Source: JADFWK01 sp035527895 (GTDB lineage: Bacteria > Desulfobacterota > DSM-4660 > Desulfatiglandales > B25-G16). Taken from it: 64,000 nucleotides of DNA. The stretch's first letter is position 1, and every line of letters begins with the position of its first letter. Shown here piece by piece: positions 35,287-44,456 of the stretch. Position numbers and translations under genes: made by a program. The notes under the pieces are model-generated. The model was not told where the DNA came from. It saw only the letters and a list, made by a program, of their open reading frames with translations, and did no database searches. Location: contig DATKZQ010000199.1 of the NCBI GenBank assembly GCA_035527895.1, positions 1-64,000 of the forward strand, written 5' to 3'.

Positions 35287-35625
35287 ATGTTTAATTTAGC
35301 TTACGCTATGGGTGCAGGCGGTGCCGGAGGGTCAGGAGGGTCAGGTGGTCTGGGTGCATTCTTACCATTGATCATTATCTTCGCCATCTTTTACTTTTTG
35401 CTGATCAGGCCCCAGCAAAAAAAATCCAAACAGCACAAGCAGCTCCTATCCGAGCTCAGAAAAGGAGATAAGGTAATCAGTTCAGGCGGTCTGCACGGCG
35501 TTATTACTGGTATGAGCGATGAGGTGCTGACCGTAGAGATATCTCCCAAAGTGAGGGTCAAGATCTCTCGAGGTTCCATATCAGGGGTGATCAGAAGGCC
35601 AGAGGCTCAAGTAAACAAGGAGTAA
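35287..35625 (+). CDS. yajC: Preprotein translocase subunit YajC
   Basis: A 112-aa single-span protein: glycine-rich start, membrane helix (FLPLIIIFAIFYFLLIRPQQKK) and a small cytoplasmic domain (GDKVISSGGLHGVITGM). A strong GGGAGG box precedes it. It associates with SecDF. The glycine-rich lead (GAGGAGGSGGSGGLGAF) is longer than in E. coli. Confidence 0.93.
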   Translation: MFNLAYAMGAGGAGGSGGSGGLGAFLPLIIIFAIFYFLLIRPQQKKSKQHKQLLSELRKGDKVISSGGLHGVITGMSDEVLTVEISPKVRVKISRGSISGVIRRPEAQVNKE

Positions 35626-35628
35626 AAC

Positions 35629-37224
35629 GTGTCCAAGAAATTGCAGTGGCGGGGAATCCTCGTTTTTGTAGTGGTTGCTATCGCACTGATCTACCTGACG
35701 CCATCCATCAGTAAAACACTGCCCACGTGGTGGCCCAATATACTGCCCGAGGAGAAGATCCGTCTCGGACTCGATCTAAAAGGCGGAATGCACCTGATCC
35801 TTGAGGTTCAGGCACAGAAGGCGGTGGACAGCCATCTCGATCGGATGGTTGAAGACATGAAAATCGGCCTCAGGAAGTCCAAGATCAGGTATCAGGAATT
35901 AAAACGAGGCGGCCCCGACAGGATTGCCCTCACCTTGCTGCGGCCTGAAGACAAAAAGGCAGCGGAATCAATGGTTGAAAAGGGCTTTTCCGACTTCATC
36001 GTGAAATCCGGGCCATTAGGAGGAGGTACCTTTACCTTGGAATTGGTCCTTTCCGAACAGGCCCAGCAACATATCAAAAAGATGGCGGTAGATCAGGCGG
36101 TGGAAACCATTACCAACCGCATTGACCAGTTTGGCGTGGCCGAACCAGATATCCGGCCGCAGGGTAGGGAGAGGATCCTGGTTCAGCTGCCAGGCATAAA
36201 GGACCCGAAGCGGGCTATCGACATTATTGGAAAAACAGCCCTTTTGGAGTTCAAGCTCGTAGATGAGGAAAACAGCCTGGAGGAGGCATTACGGGGAAAC
36301 ATGCCCCCTGGAGATGAGGTCCTTTACCAGATTACCGGCGAACCGGGCAACCAAAAAAAGATCCCCTACCTGTTGAAGAGGCGGGCTGTTTTGACCGGAG
36401 AATATCTGACGGACGCCAGGGTTCAGATAGACACACAATATAATGAGCCGTATGTCTCACTGTCGTTCGATTCTCGCGGCGCGCGGCTCTTTGAACAGAT
36501 AACGGGGGCGAATATAAAGAAGCGACTGGCTATTGTGCTGGACAATATGGTCAACAGCGCGCCTGTTATCCAGGATAGGATTGCAGGCGGAAGGGCTCAG
36601 ATAACCGGCCGGTTCACCATGGAGGAGGCCAGGGATCTGGCCATCGTCTTGAGGGCCGGTGCCCTGCCGGCGCCCGTCAAGATCATTGAAGAACGCACAG
36701 TCGGCCCCTCTCTGGGAAGGGACTCTATCGAGAAAGGGCTCAAGTCCATGATCATTGGTGGCCTGATCGTGATCCTCTTTATGGGCATCTACTACAAATT
36801 TGCAGGGGTACTGGCCGATTTGGCCCTCTTTTTGAATATCATCTTTATCGCCGCAGGCCTGGCATTCTTCGGCGCCACCCTTACCTTGCCGGGAATAGCA
36901 GGCGTTATTCTGATTATCGGTATGGCCGTCGATGCCAACGTACTTATCTTCGAAAGGATACGGGAAGAGCTGCGATTAGGCAAGACGCCGCGGGCAGCAG
37001 TTGACGGCGGTTACAGCAAGGCGCTGGTGACCATCCTCGATGCCAACATCACTACCCTCATAGCTGCCCTGGTTCTCTTCCAGTTTGGAACGGGCGCTGT
37101 CAAGGGCTTTGCCGTAACCTTGAGTATCGGTATTATTGCCAGCCTTTTTACGGCCATATTTATCACCCGACTTATCTTCGACTATCTCATCATCGAACGG
37201 GGCATGAAAAAAATCAGCATTTAA
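35629..37224 (+). CDS. secD: Protein translocase subunit SecD
   Basis: A 531-aa RND-type translocase subunit, GTG start 3 bp after yajC. First helix plus the large periplasmic P1 domain (LGLDLKGGMHLILEVQ; ITNRIDQFGVAEPDI), then five membrane helices with GLKSMIIGGLIVILFMG and the proton-relay motif GMAVDANVLIFERIREEL. Uses the proton gradient to pull proteins outward during Sec export. Confidence 0.95.
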   Translation: MSKKLQWRGILVFVVVAIALIYLTPSISKTLPTWWPNILPEEKIRLGLDLKGGMHLILEVQAQKAVDSHLDRMVEDMKIGLRKSKIRYQELKRGGPDRIALTLLRPEDKKAAESMVEKGFSDFIVKSGPLGGGTFTLELVLSEQAQQHIKKMAVDQAVETITNRIDQFGVAEPDIRPQGRERILVQLPGIKDPKRAIDIIGKTALLEFKLVDEENSLEEALRGNMPPGDEVLYQITGEPGNQKKIPYLLKRRAVLTGEYLTDARVQIDTQYNEPYVSLSFDSRGARLFEQITGANIKKRLAIVLDNMVNSAPVIQDRIAGGRAQITGRFTMEEARDLAIVLRAGALPAPVKIIEERTVGPSLGRDSIEKGLKSMIIGGLIVILFMGIYYKFAGVLADLALFLNIIFIAAGLAFFGATLTLPGIAGVILIIGMAVDANVLIFERIREELRLGKTPRAAVDGGYSKALVTILDANITTLIAALVLFQFGTGAVKGFAVTLSIGIIASLFTAIFITRLIFDYLIIERGMKKISI

Positions 37225-37239
37225 CGGAAAGAGCGTACT

Positions 37240-38319
37240 ATGCAATTCATTAAACCTGGCATCAACATTGATTTCATTGGGCGACGGAGGAAGGCTTTTT
37301 TCCTTTCTGGCAGCTTGATCTTGCTCACGATCATCCTCTTGCTCCTTCGGGGCGGACCTAATTATGGTGTGGATTTTGCCGGCGGCATACTGATTCAAGT
37401 ACGCTTCAGTCAACCTACAGCACCAAACGCAATCCGTGACGCCCTAACATCAGTTGCGCTCGAAGGGAGCACCATCCAGGAGTTCGGAGAAAAAGGAAAG
37501 TCCGAGTACTTGATACGGGTGAACCAGGCCGATGTTGACCTGAGTGTCCTCTCCCGACAGGTGGAAGAATCCTTGCATTCCGTTTTCGGTGAAACCAATG
37601 TGGAACTCAGAAGGGTGGAGATGGTGGGGCCCAAGATCGGCAAAGACCTAAGAGAAAAGGCCCTCTTTGCCATCTTCTATGCGCTCCTTTTCATGGTTAT
37701 CTATATCTCGGGCAGGTTCGAATACAAGTGGTTCATGAGTATTATCATGGCAGCGTGTCTTGCCTTTGCAGTCTATACCATGTCTCTGCTTGGAATGAGT
37801 GTTATTTGGCTTATTGTTGTCGCCCTTCTCATTACCATTGGGCTCTGCTGGTTTTTGCGCCTGGAATATGCACTTGGTGCAATTATCGCGCTCTTTCACG
37901 ACGTCATCATAACCCTGGGGGCCTTTGCCCTTACGAACCGGGAGATTGACTTACCTGTTGTAGCAGCTTTCCTTACTATCGTGGGCTACTCCCTGAATGA
38001 TACCATTGTGGTATTCGATAGAATCAGAGAAAACTACCGACGCTACCGGCGCCGCGATTTTTCCGAGCTGATTAACCAGAGCATCAATGAGACCCTGAGC
38101 CGAACCCTTCTGACCTCCGTAACCACCCTCATTGTAGTGGCAGCTCTTTTCATCCTGGGCGGTGGTGTTATTCATGATTTCGCCTTTGCCCTCCTCGTCG
38201 GTATCATTGTCGGCACCTATTCCTCCATTTTCGTAGCAAGCCCCATTCTCCTTATGTGGAGCGGCCAGCCGGGAAAAGCGGGCACGGGCAGCCTAAAGAG
38301 ACGAGGGAAAGGAAGCTAA
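37240..38319 (+). CDS. secF: Protein translocase subunit SecF with extra helical insertion
   Basis: Partner of SecD: GVDFAGGILIQVRF, EMVGPKIGKDLREKAL (VEMVGPKIG), FHDVIITLGAFAL and VGYSLNDTIVVFDRIREN are canonical. At 359 aa it is about 40 residues longer than E. coli SecF because of an insertion between the second-helix end (GRFEYKWFM) and the ALGAIIALFHDV segment; the insert is hydrophobic (AACLAFAVYTMSLLGM; WLIVVALLITIGLCWFL) and ends in RLEY, echoing RFEY, as if a short segment had been duplicated. It would add about two membrane spans. Confidence 0.93.
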   Translation: MQFIKPGINIDFIGRRRKAFFLSGSLILLTIILLLLRGGPNYGVDFAGGILIQVRFSQPTAPNAIRDALTSVALEGSTIQEFGEKGKSEYLIRVNQADVDLSVLSRQVEESLHSVFGETNVELRRVEMVGPKIGKDLREKALFAIFYALLFMVIYISGRFEYKWFMSIIMAACLAFAVYTMSLLGMSVIWLIVVALLITIGLCWFLRLEYALGAIIALFHDVIITLGAFALTNREIDLPVVAAFLTIVGYSLNDTIVVFDRIRENYRRYRRRDFSELINQSINETLSRTLLTSVTTLIVVAALFILGGGVIHDFAFALLVGIIVGTYSSIFVASPILLMWSGQPGKAGTGSLKRRGKGS

Positions 38320-40161
38320 TTGGCTGGAGAGAGACTGTCACGCCGAGAGAAGCGGAAACAAACGAGACGGACTATCGCTTTACTCCTCATTCTCTTGCTG
38401 TTCGTCCTTCTCTACCTTTCCATTGGCGGACTGGGAAGCGACTATCTCAAGGTCTCACTCAAGGGCCTCCTTAATCCAGTCCCTGCGTTCAACTGCCTGT
38501 TAGTAGAACACAACGGAGAGAGAAAAGCGCTCACATCAGGCAAGACGCTTCAAGCTAATCCTTACGATACCCTCAAGCTCGTGAAGATCGACACCTCAAT
38601 TCCTTTTAATCGGCATATAAGGCTCTTTTGTCAGGGTTTAGACGTGTATGCCTTTCGAGATGAGATAGTCATCGCAAAACTGCTACCCGGTGAAGAACCT
38701 TTCCACCATTATAACTTCGTTATAGAAATCAAGTATAAGAATGATAGTCTTGGCCACGTGGCTCTGACCGTCTCTCCTTCGCTAGACGATTGGCTGATGC
38801 AGGCAGACAAGATGATAGATCCTCAGAAAAGGATAACCTTTTTGAACAAAGCTGTTAAAGAGACAGGGGGTAATCTCCAGATCAAGATGAGGTTGGCGGA
38901 TGAATATCTGGCGCTCAAGATATGGAACGAAGCGGCGCGTACCATCGAGGATGTTATCAAAGAAAGAAAGGATGTGAGCCTTATGATAAGGCTTGCTGAT
39001 GCTTACGAGAACCTACGCTATTACAACTCCCTCATCAGGACATTGCAAAAGATCCTCGTGCAAGCGCCTGAGAACCTCGACGCGCGACTTCGCCTCGCCG
39101 AGGTTCTCGAAAAAAAGGGAAGGCTCAATGAGGCCGTTAAGCAATATGAAATACTTTTGCCAAACCTTTCGCAGGCTGAACAAATCGTGGCCCTGAAGAA
39201 TATGGGATACCTGTCATATCAGAGCGGCCAGAAAAAAGAGGCCCTCAAATGGTACCTCGAAGCAGCCAAACATGACAAAAACGACCCAAACCTCTATTAC
39301 AATATCGGCTCTATCTACGATGAGCTCAAGCAGCCAAAGGAGGCTGAAGAATACCTGCGTCTGGCCATCAACCTGAAACAGGACGACATCGAAGGGAGGC
39401 TCAGGCTCGGACAGTCGCTGTTCAAAAAAGGAAAATTCGCAGAGGCCAAGGGGTACCTGCAGGAGGTTCTCACAAAAGACCCGGACCACCCTGAGGCCCT
39501 CACTATTTTGGCTCACATAGCTGAAAAGCAGGGCGACAAGAAAACCTTGGGAGAGGTCTATGAAAGGATTCTGTCTCGTGAGCCCAAGAATACCACGATC
39601 CTCTTTAACCTCGGAGTTATGGAGGCGGAAAAAGGAAACCTGCAAAAGGCCCTCTCCTATTTCGAGAAACTGGTTGAGATCGATCCGAAAGACGTGCAGA
39701 CAAGGGAATCGCTGTTCGATATCTATCAGAGACAGAAAAGGAAGGATCTTGCCTTTATTCAAGCAGAGCAGTTGGTCAAACTCGATCCGAAGAAGGTTTC
39801 TTACTATGGGTACATGTTCAACTATCTGCTGGATCAGTCTAAGTTTGATCAAGCGGCTCAATACATGAGCGCCGGTGTAAAGGCCAATCCCGAGAATCTG
39901 GAGCTACGAAAAAACCTCATCCTGGCCTACCTTAAACTGGGAAAAAATGACCTGGCAGCAAAGGAACTGGAAAAGGCCGTCACATTGAGGCCTTCAGACA
40001 CAGATCTCCTGCACCAACTCGCTACCCTCAAAGAGGCCGCAGGCGATCTTGAGGCAGCTTTCGACTTATACAAGAAGATCCTCACCATATCCCCAGACGA
40101 CGAAAAGGCCGAAGAGGCCTATCTCAAGCTGAGGTTTGAGCTCTTGAATAAGCGGAAATAG
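38320..40161 (+). CDS. Membrane-anchored TPR protein, 613 aa
   Basis: TTG start directly after the secF stop (TAATTG), so translation is coupled. A basic N-terminus and one membrane helix (IALLLILLLFVLLYLSIGG) are followed by a ~120-aa strand-rich domain and, from about residue 155, at least ten tetratricopeptide repeats (for example PNLYYNIGSIYDELKQPKEA; ILFNLGVMEAEKGNLQKAL). It probably acts as an assembly scaffold at the membrane near the Sec machinery. The last repeat resembles the C-terminus of the next gene. Confidence 0.75.
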   Translation: MAGERLSRREKRKQTRRTIALLLILLLFVLLYLSIGGLGSDYLKVSLKGLLNPVPAFNCLLVEHNGERKALTSGKTLQANPYDTLKLVKIDTSIPFNRHIRLFCQGLDVYAFRDEIVIAKLLPGEEPFHHYNFVIEIKYKNDSLGHVALTVSPSLDDWLMQADKMIDPQKRITFLNKAVKETGGNLQIKMRLADEYLALKIWNEAARTIEDVIKERKDVSLMIRLADAYENLRYYNSLIRTLQKILVQAPENLDARLRLAEVLEKKGRLNEAVKQYEILLPNLSQAEQIVALKNMGYLSYQSGQKKEALKWYLEAAKHDKNDPNLYYNIGSIYDELKQPKEAEEYLRLAINLKQDDIEGRLRLGQSLFKKGKFAEAKGYLQEVLTKDPDHPEALTILAHIAEKQGDKKTLGEVYERILSREPKNTTILFNLGVMEAEKGNLQKALSYFEKLVEIDPKDVQTRESLFDIYQRQKRKDLAFIQAEQLVKLDPKKVSYYGYMFNYLLDQSKFDQAAQYMSAGVKANPENLELRKNLILAYLKLGKNDLAAKELEKAVTLRPSDTDLLHQLATLKEAAGDLEAAFDLYKKILTISPDDEKAEEAYLKLRFELLNKRK

Positions 40162-40490
40162 GCTCGCTTACCCCTCCTCAGCTCCCCCCCGTTCCCCTCC
40201 ATGCAATTTCAGCGGCATACCCAATACCTACTATGTCCATGATTGGACATGATGCTTCGGTGTCTCATATCTCCCGAAGATGTGGTTTTTCAGCGCTCCA
40301 GGGAATCCGAAAACGGCGAGGATACCATTTAATTGAGTTGCAGGAAGCCGCCGTGCTAGGGCCGATGAATGGGCCGGTCCGAAAATTGCATAACTGGTTG
40401 AGAATTGAACCAGAATATTGTATGTATAGTGTCGTAGCTTTACCTTGTTCAAATAACACCTAATACAAGAGGATACCCCGGGAAATTCTC
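40162..40490. other. Intergenic stretch, no gene seen
   Basis: 330 bases between two TPR genes of the same direction. Short frames on both strands lack ribosome sites and family likeness. A GAGGA-type box close to the 3' end serves the next gene. Confidence 0.4.
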
Positions 40491-42011
40491 ATGGCGTCTT
40501 TTATCACCCTCAAAGGTATAGACCAGGCCATATCAAATCTCAACTACCAAAACAAGAAATCACTGAAATACAGGCTTGTTACCGTCTTGCGGCAGTTTTA
40601 CGAGGATGAAAGCTCAGTTGAATCCTTGCGGGGTATAGACGCCGATGAGCTCATCAAGGTGCTCTGGGGCACCGCGGATGATCCTGCAACAACAAAGGAA
40701 AAACGAAAGAACCTGAGGGGGATCAGATACTCTGTCAACGCCGGCCTAAAAACCCTTTATAGGGAAGGAAAGAACCCTGAGGGCATTATTATCGGGCCCA
40801 CCAATGCCTTTGTGATGTCTGATGAGGCCAAAGACAGGGCCCTTAAGGCCTTGCTGGCGGACAAGATCAGTGCAGAAGGGCCAAATGCCGCTGGCGCGGG
40901 GCTCAATTACGGATTCCTGGGAGGGGACGCCGGGCCTAGCGAGGAGTTGATGAGAGATGAGGACATTCTCCAGGCCATTGAGGAGTTGGATGAAGACTAC
41001 CCCGTAGGGGGTCTTGAAAAGGTAGAGATAGGTGACGACCTGGGGGAACGCACACTGGACGAAGACTTGGAAGAGATTGAAAGACCTCAGGAAGTGCAAG
41101 CCACGGGCAGGCCTCGTGGAGCCACAGAAAGAGCAGAATCAGAAGCTGAACAGGCCAGGGCGTTTGCCGAAGAAATGGAGAACGAGGAAGACCTGGGAGA
41201 AATCACCTTTGGTTCTGATGAAACCCAGTATCTCAGCGTTCAAGAGGATGGGGCATTGCCTCGGGATCCCCCTGAAGTTGACGCAGCAGGAGGAATCACA
41301 GGTTCAGAAGACACCATGGACGATGGGCGGGCACCATTGGAACGGCCTGATGTCATGAGTACGGCCGATTCAGAGGAGAAGTCGCTTCAGGAAGAGACCC
41401 AAGGAGTGGATGCGTGGAGCGAGCCTGTTCAAAGCAAGACCAAAGGTAAATCTGAAGACGTCGGGATTGTTCGAATTGCTCGAGAAACAAGGCAACAGGA
41501 AGACCTGGGAGAGATCACCTTTGATTCTGATGAAACCCAGTATCTGACTGTTCCCGATGGTGAAGCAATACCCGCAGATCTCGCTGAAGGTGACACAGCA
41601 GGAGGAATCACAGGTTCAGAAGACACCATGGACGATGGGCGGGCACCATTGGAACGGCCTGATTTCATGAGTACGGCCGATTCAGAGGAGAAGGCTGCTC
41701 GGCAAGAATACCCGGAAACCGATGCGCGGACAGGGGCATCCGGAAAGGTGGCAAAGAAAAAGGGATCTGCTTATGTTCCAAGACCTGGCAAAAAAGGTAA
41801 GCAGACTCTGAAACAGATGGAAGACGCCCTTGCTGAGAGACCCGATGATATCGATTTGCTCCGGCAGCTGGCTCAAGCCAGGGAAAGCTCAGGCGATCTG
41901 CAGACAGCCTTAAGCCTCTTTCAGAAGATCATTGACCTCTCCCCAGGAGAGGAGTCGGCGGAGGAAGCCTGTCTAAGGCTCAGCCTGAAACTACTGGATA
42001 AGAAACAGTAA
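40491..42011 (+). CDS. Acidic repeat protein with C-terminal TPR, 506 aa
   Basis: Residues ~1-120 form a helical domain (NKKSLKYRLVTVLRQFYED; LRGIRYSVNAGLKTLYREGKNP). The middle is acidic and holds a tandem duplication of ~70 residues: EDLGEITFGSDETQYL.. and GGITGSEDTMDDGRAPLERP.. each appear twice about 100 codons apart, with near-identical DNA (e.g. 41287 and 41597). The C-terminal ~60 residues are a TPR (LAQARESSGDLQTALSLFQK) homologous to the end of the preceding TPR protein. No enzyme motif. Likely cytoplasmic scaffold; function unknown. Confidence 0.65.
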   Translation: MASFITLKGIDQAISNLNYQNKKSLKYRLVTVLRQFYEDESSVESLRGIDADELIKVLWGTADDPATTKEKRKNLRGIRYSVNAGLKTLYREGKNPEGIIIGPTNAFVMSDEAKDRALKALLADKISAEGPNAAGAGLNYGFLGGDAGPSEELMRDEDILQAIEELDEDYPVGGLEKVEIGDDLGERTLDEDLEEIERPQEVQATGRPRGATERAESEAEQARAFAEEMENEEDLGEITFGSDETQYLSVQEDGALPRDPPEVDAAGGITGSEDTMDDGRAPLERPDVMSTADSEEKSLQEETQGVDAWSEPVQSKTKGKSEDVGIVRIARETRQQEDLGEITFDSDETQYLTVPDGEAIPADLAEGDTAGGITGSEDTMDDGRAPLERPDFMSTADSEEKAARQEYPETDARTGASGKVAKKKGSAYVPRPGKKGKQTLKQMEDALAERPDDIDLLRQLAQARESSGDLQTALSLFQKIIDLSPGEESAEEACLRLSLKLLDKKQ

Positions 42012-42390
42012 AATTCATATAACAGCGCTCATCTTAGCAAAAAGCGGTGAATCCGTTTGATGCGATTCTGCCAAGCTCCCTTCCCATGCATGGCACGCAC
42101 CACAAGGCCTCATTCTTAATCCCCACCACTTTCACCGTTTTTAAATTGACTGAACCGCCTCCAACCACTATACCATGACCGTGCGGGATTACCCTGCGGC
42201 ATGCGTGCGAGGAACCTGCCCTCTTATATGAACGTGAACAAAGCATTATCTCTCGTCAATCACATTTCGATAGCTTGCCGATGACATGGAAAATGGCTTT
42301 TGCGCTCCTTTTGGGGCTTAATACCGGCTACATGTTCTTGAATATTCCCCCGGCTCTCCTGCGTCTCGCGGTTCGGTCGCTGTGTCTTCC
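42012..42390. other. Intergenic stretch, no gene seen
   Basis: 380 bases between convergently oriented genes (plus-strand TPR gene, minus-strand RidA gene). No reading frame with a plausible start and no clear hairpin followed by a T-run were found. Confidence 0.4.
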
Positions 42391-42837
42391 TTATTCTCTG
42401 GAAACGACAGCGATAACGTCTAACTCCACCAAGAACTCAGGTCTGGCAAGGGCGGCAGGTTGCATGAAGGTGCTGGCCGGCGGTTCATCAACGAGTCGAG
42501 GAGCGTGCTTCTGATAGTATTCTAGCTCTGTCTTCCGCATGATCTGATAATCCTTCACGTCTTTGAGCAGGATAAGGGTCTTGATGATATTCTCCATGGA
42601 GCTGCCCACCTCCTCCAAGCCGGCTTTTACCTTATCCAGGCACACGATCATCTGATCCGCTATGGTGTCGGTCAGGCACGCGCCCGTCTTAGTATCCTGA
42701 GCGGTCATTCCCGACAAGAAGACTAGGTTGTCAACAACCACGGCTGAGGCGTATTTGGGGGTTCCCGGGTGCACATTTGGATACACCTGTTTTACACCGG
42801 CGATGTAGAACGGATAGTATTTAACTCGTTGGCTCAT
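42391..42837 (-). CDS. RidA/YjgF family protein
   Basis: A 148-aa protein with the RidA fold: VVVDNLVFLSGMTAQDTKTG, QMIVCLDKVKAGLEEVGSSMENI, and the late PASTFMQPAALARPEFLVELDVIAV with the conserved Arg in ARPEFLVE. RidA proteins hydrolyse reactive enamines/imines or act in aromatic and amino-acid catabolism. GGAGG box upstream. It is divergent from the IclR regulator and could belong to the same regulon. Confidence 0.85.
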   Translation of the reverse strand: MSQRVKYYPFYIAGVKQVYPNVHPGTPKYASAVVVDNLVFLSGMTAQDTKTGACLTDTIADQMIVCLDKVKAGLEEVGSSMENIIKTLILLKDVKDYQIMRKTELEYYQKHAPRLVDEPPASTFMQPAALARPEFLVELDVIAVVSRE

Positions 42838-43250
42838 AGCTATACCTCCTGTTATATGTTTTATGGGTTACAGCCGTTAAGATAAAAACACCATAAGACG
42901 CTCTACCTCTCAGGTCCAGAGAAGGGACAGGCTTGTGGGACCTGCCTGCTTCCGGACTATGTGCCGAGGTGCACTCTGAAGAAAACAGGATCGAGAATCC
43001 CGATCCTCCTTACAGTTGACGTTTGACCAAGAGCTGTTCGGAATTCCAGACGGAGACATCCCGGATGAAACGGTAGGTCTCATCCTATTGATGATAAGAC
43101 AGCCACCCTTCCCTCTCAAAATAAAAGCACTGCGGGAAACAGTACCCTGATCCGGTTCATCATTCTCCAATACTACGCGTAACGTGAGTTGCAATAATCA
43201 CTATCTTCGTGGAGCCGTTTATGGGTGTCTTTACTACGCTTGATGAACCA

Positions 43251-43270
43251 CCCTGCAGCAAGCTGCAGGG
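43251..43270. repeat. REP-like palindrome, second copy
   Basis: ccctgcag-caag-ctgcaggg, an exact 8-bp stem followed by GTATC, matching the copy at 20811-20830. Confidence 0.6.
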
Positions 43271-43341
43271 TATCCAATGTCAAAGTCCCCTCCCTTAATG
43301 GGAGGGGATAAAGGGGAGGGTGACCAAACACTTTATCACCC

Positions 43342-43419
43342 CCCCCTAACCTCCCCCATCAAGGGGGAGGCACTATGTCGTAACCCTGCGGCAAGCTGCA
43401 GGGAATTATCAAGTTGAAG
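43342..43419. repeat. Dispersed repeat, copy 2
   Basis: Same order as at 31081-31157: cctaa, the palindrome cctcccccatcaagggggagg (43350-43370), a ccctgcgg-caag-ctgcaggg palindrome (43384-43403), then atcaagttgaag. The element looks like a composite of two hairpins. Confidence 0.6.
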
Positions 43420-43664
43420 CCCTCCGCCATGATCTTTCGGGGAGCCTGCCCTGAGTTCCCCGTTCAAAATCTTTTGCTGCTTTCAAAAATAGAGGTCGGT
43501 TAAAGAGATTCATCGATTTCAGCCTTAATACTTTAAAAAGTCTAAAAATTTCCAGCAAAACAAAAGAATATAGAGAAAATGAGCTCATCATGCTAAAAGA
43601 AAGGAGTTGACAGACATGGTGAATATCCATAATGATATCATATTATAATACCAAGTCTTGTATT

Positions 43665-44441
43665 ATGGAACAATCACCACAGAAAATCAACGCTATCCAA
43701 AAGGCCCTGGCAGTCCTTGCATCCTTTGCCCCTTACAACCAGGAGATGGGCACCGTTGAAATCAGCCAGAAGCTCGGCTTCCATAAAGCCACGGTCTCGC
43801 GAATCCTGCTTACCTTAACAAAGTGTGCCTTTCTCGAGCAGGACCCCCAAACAAAGAAATTCAAGCTCGGAGCCTCTATTATGACGCTCGGGCTAGCGAT
43901 TAACCATTCTCTCAAAACCAATCTGGTCCAAATGGCCAGACCATACATTGATGAGCTGAGAGATACCCTTAAAGAGACTACCGTGTTGGAAGTGCTTTCC
44001 GGAAAGAGCACCTTTATCGCTTATGTCGCCGAAGGGCCCCAACGGGTGCGTATAGCAGGCACCGTTGGAGACAGACTGCCGGTCCATTGTGCAGCTGGGG
44101 CCAAGGCCATACTCGCTTTCTCAGCGCGTGAGGTGAGGGACGACCTCCTAAGCCAGGCAATGCCGCGCCTGACACCCAACACCATCACACATCCAAAAGA
44201 GCTTCGACGTCAGTTGGAACTCTTTCGGAGCCAAGGTTTTTCGTTTGAGAATGAGGAGATTGACATCGGCATGAGCGCTGTTGGAGCACCGGTATTTAAC
44301 CACGAAAAAAGGCCGGTGGCTGCTGTGGTGGTAGCGGGACCCTCCCAGCGGATGACGTGGGCGAGTGATTCGCCCATTGTCCCTCCCTTGAGGGAGACGG
44401 CTGCTAAGATCACAGCGCAACTTTATTATGACGTACAATAA
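43665..44441 (+). CDS. IclR-family transcriptional regulator
   Basis: Chosen start gives MEQSPQKINAIQKALAVLASF; an upstream ATG would begin inside a TATAAT promoter-like box. Winged helix at residues ~10-65 (MGTVEISQKLGFHKATVSRIL) and the C-terminal ligand-binding domain (VLEVLSGKSTFIAYVAEGPQ; LPVHCAAGAKAILAF; DIGMSAVGAPVF; VVVAGPSQRM). IclR proteins often activate aromatic-catabolic operons on binding a pathway metabolite. It lies 16 bp upstream of the cyclase-family gene and so is the likely regulator of the trihydroxybenzene operon. Confidence 0.85.
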   Translation: MEQSPQKINAIQKALAVLASFAPYNQEMGTVEISQKLGFHKATVSRILLTLTKCAFLEQDPQTKKFKLGASIMTLGLAINHSLKTNLVQMARPYIDELRDTLKETTVLEVLSGKSTFIAYVAEGPQRVRIAGTVGDRLPVHCAAGAKAILAFSAREVRDDLLSQAMPRLTPNTITHPKELRRQLELFRSQGFSFENEEIDIGMSAVGAPVFNHEKRPVAAVVVAGPSQRMTWASDSPIVPPLRETAAKITAQLYYDVQ

Positions 44442-44456
44442 ATAAGGAGGAATGGC

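Larger units (their letters stand above)
42838..43664. other. Divergent intergenic region with repeats
   Basis: About 830 bases without a supported gene. It holds two ccctgc..gcaggg palindromes, a second copy of the dispersed repeat, and a TATAAT box (43644-43649) 16 bases before the chosen IclR start. A minus-strand stretch near 43010-43090 reads as ETYRFIRDVSVWNSEQLL before a stop and might be a gene remnant, but it is too short to name. Confidence 0.45.

Noticed and set aside
43007..43090. Possible gene remnant reading ETYRFIRDVSVWNSEQLL on the minus strand
   Set aside because: Too short to assign and without flanking coding sequence; mentioned only within the intergenic entry.
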